Assembly (NCBI GenBank): GCA_029244935.1
Contig: JAQWQF010000030.1
Coordinates: forward strand, 1 to 39,099
Direction of reading: 5' to 3'
DNA: 39,099 nucleotides
DNA from: Methylophilaceae bacterium
GTDB taxonomy: Bacteria > Pseudomonadota > Gammaproteobacteria > Burkholderiales > Methylophilaceae
The notes beneath the pieces are model-generated. The model saw only the letters and a list, made by a program, of their open reading frames with translations. It did not search any database and had not been told where the DNA came from. Below are positions 38,695-39,099 of this stretch, piece after piece. The position numbers and the translations under genes were made by a program. How positions within the stretch are numbered: position 1 is the first letter of the stretch; each line of letters opens with the position of its first letter.

Positions 38695-39099
38695 TTGAAA
38701 TTATCTTGCCTAAATTTATCTGGGAGATCCGAGGATGAGTACGATCCGGGTACATTTCTATTAAGTACGTCTATTAAACTGGCTTTGCTGGTCCCAAGGG
38801 AACCTAGGCCGCCTAATTCTAATTGAAAGAAAAGTGTGTAATTTGATTTTTCAGTTGTTGCCAGCGACAGTCGATGAAGTAAGACACTTGATGACCAACA
38901 TCCTGCATCATAAGACAGACCCCCTAGAGCTTCGACCACACCTGATTTCTTTATATCGTAATTGTATCTACCAACTGTTGAGTAACCTTTTCCAATTGGC
39001 CACTGCCCAGCAATATTTATTTGTTTAAGGTCATTTTCACTTCCTTCTTTCCGTCCTCCCTCATCCATTCTGTTCATGCTTCTGCCCTCCCGCACCGCA
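38691..39099 (-). CDS. lptD: LPS-assembly protein LptD, C-terminal part
   Basis: The end of the outer-membrane barrel that inserts LPS; about 135 codons are visible and the gene continues past the right edge. Recognised from INIAGQWPIGKGYSTVGRYNY, ALGGLSYDAGCWSSSVLLHR, and LFFQLELGGLGSLG, ending before NVPGSY. The conserved DAGCW cysteine takes part in the inter-domain disulfides of the family. The first ~20 visible residues, coded by 39041-39099, do not look like LptD. Order lptD-surA-pdxA-rsmA is classical. Confidence 0.88.
   Translation of the reverse strand, partial: AVREGRSMNRMDEGGRKEGSENDLKQINIAGQWPIGKGYSTVGRYNYDIKKSGVVEALGGLSYDAGCWSSSVLLHRLSLATTEKSNYTLFFQLELGGLGSLGTSKASLIDVLNRNVPGSYSSSDLPDKFRQDNFN

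Overview
This window is a gene-dense, AT-rich (roughly one third G+C by eye) stretch of a proteobacterial chromosome made almost entirely of housekeeping genes. Gene order and protein style fit a small-genome betaproteobacterium, most likely the Methylophilales/Nitrosomonadales (for example marine OM43-like methylotrophs). Supporting points are a secreted cyclophilin divergent from cysS, argJ followed by a Nudix-ThiE-like fusion, coaE-zapD-yacG, ispB divergent from rplU-rpmA-obgE-proB, rpsT divergent from murJ-ribF-ileS-lspA, secB-SH3-gpsA, bioBFHCD, and lptD-surA-pdxA-rsmA. A streamlined gammaproteobacterium is not excluded. The 39.1 kb length, with a broken gene at each end, would fit a fosmid insert or single contig (inference).

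Layout. 1-3920: truncated periplasmic cyclophilin (-), then cysS, argJ and a Nudix/ThiE-like fusion (+). 3917-5865: a minus-strand run coaE-zapD-yacG-copper chaperone. 5938-6306: one unrecognised 122-residue protein starting with a hexamer repeat. 6303-7271: ispB (-). 7446-8039: rplU-rpmA (+) with a clear promoter and a clear intrinsic terminator. 8104-11899: obgE-proB-purE-purK (+). 11925-12185: rpsT (-). 12354-18446: murJ-ribF-ileS-lspA-yjbQ (+). 18458-21206: gpmI-envC (-). 21315-24073: rhodanese-grxC-secB-SH3 protein-gpsA (+). 24070-24534: trmL (-). 24637-29096: biotin operon bioBFHCD (+). 29093-35612: adk-leuS-lptE-holA-proA-nadD (-). 35649-39099: lptD(partial)-surA-pdxA-rsmA (-).

The genes serve translation (three class I aminoacyl-tRNA synthetases, L21, L27, S20, ObgE, RsmA, TrmL), cofactors (biotin, CoA, FAD, NAD, PLP, polyprenyl quinone chain), amino acids (ArgJ, ProB, ProA), purines (PurE, PurK), and envelope building (MurJ, LspA, SecB, SurA, LptD, LptE, EnvC, ZapD). 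LptD, LptE and SurA belong to one outer-membrane LPS-assembly pathway. Genes are packed tightly: most same-strand neighbours overlap or lie within about 15 bases. Four of the six convergent junctions interlock their stop codons in a 4-base overlap. No tRNA, rRNA, CRISPR array, insertion sequence, prophage or defence gene was seen. No intergenic stretch exceeds 300 bases; the longest are 174 bases (7272-7445) and 168 bases (12186-12353).

I found no convincing undescribed multi-gene system. The points most worth a second look are the compositionally odd final ~59 bases inside lptD, the interlocked convergent stops, a possible BirA-type operator over the bioB promoter, the unrecognised 122-residue protein with its hexamer repeat, the ThiE-like domain that has lost ligand residues, and a terminator that splits rpmA from obgE.
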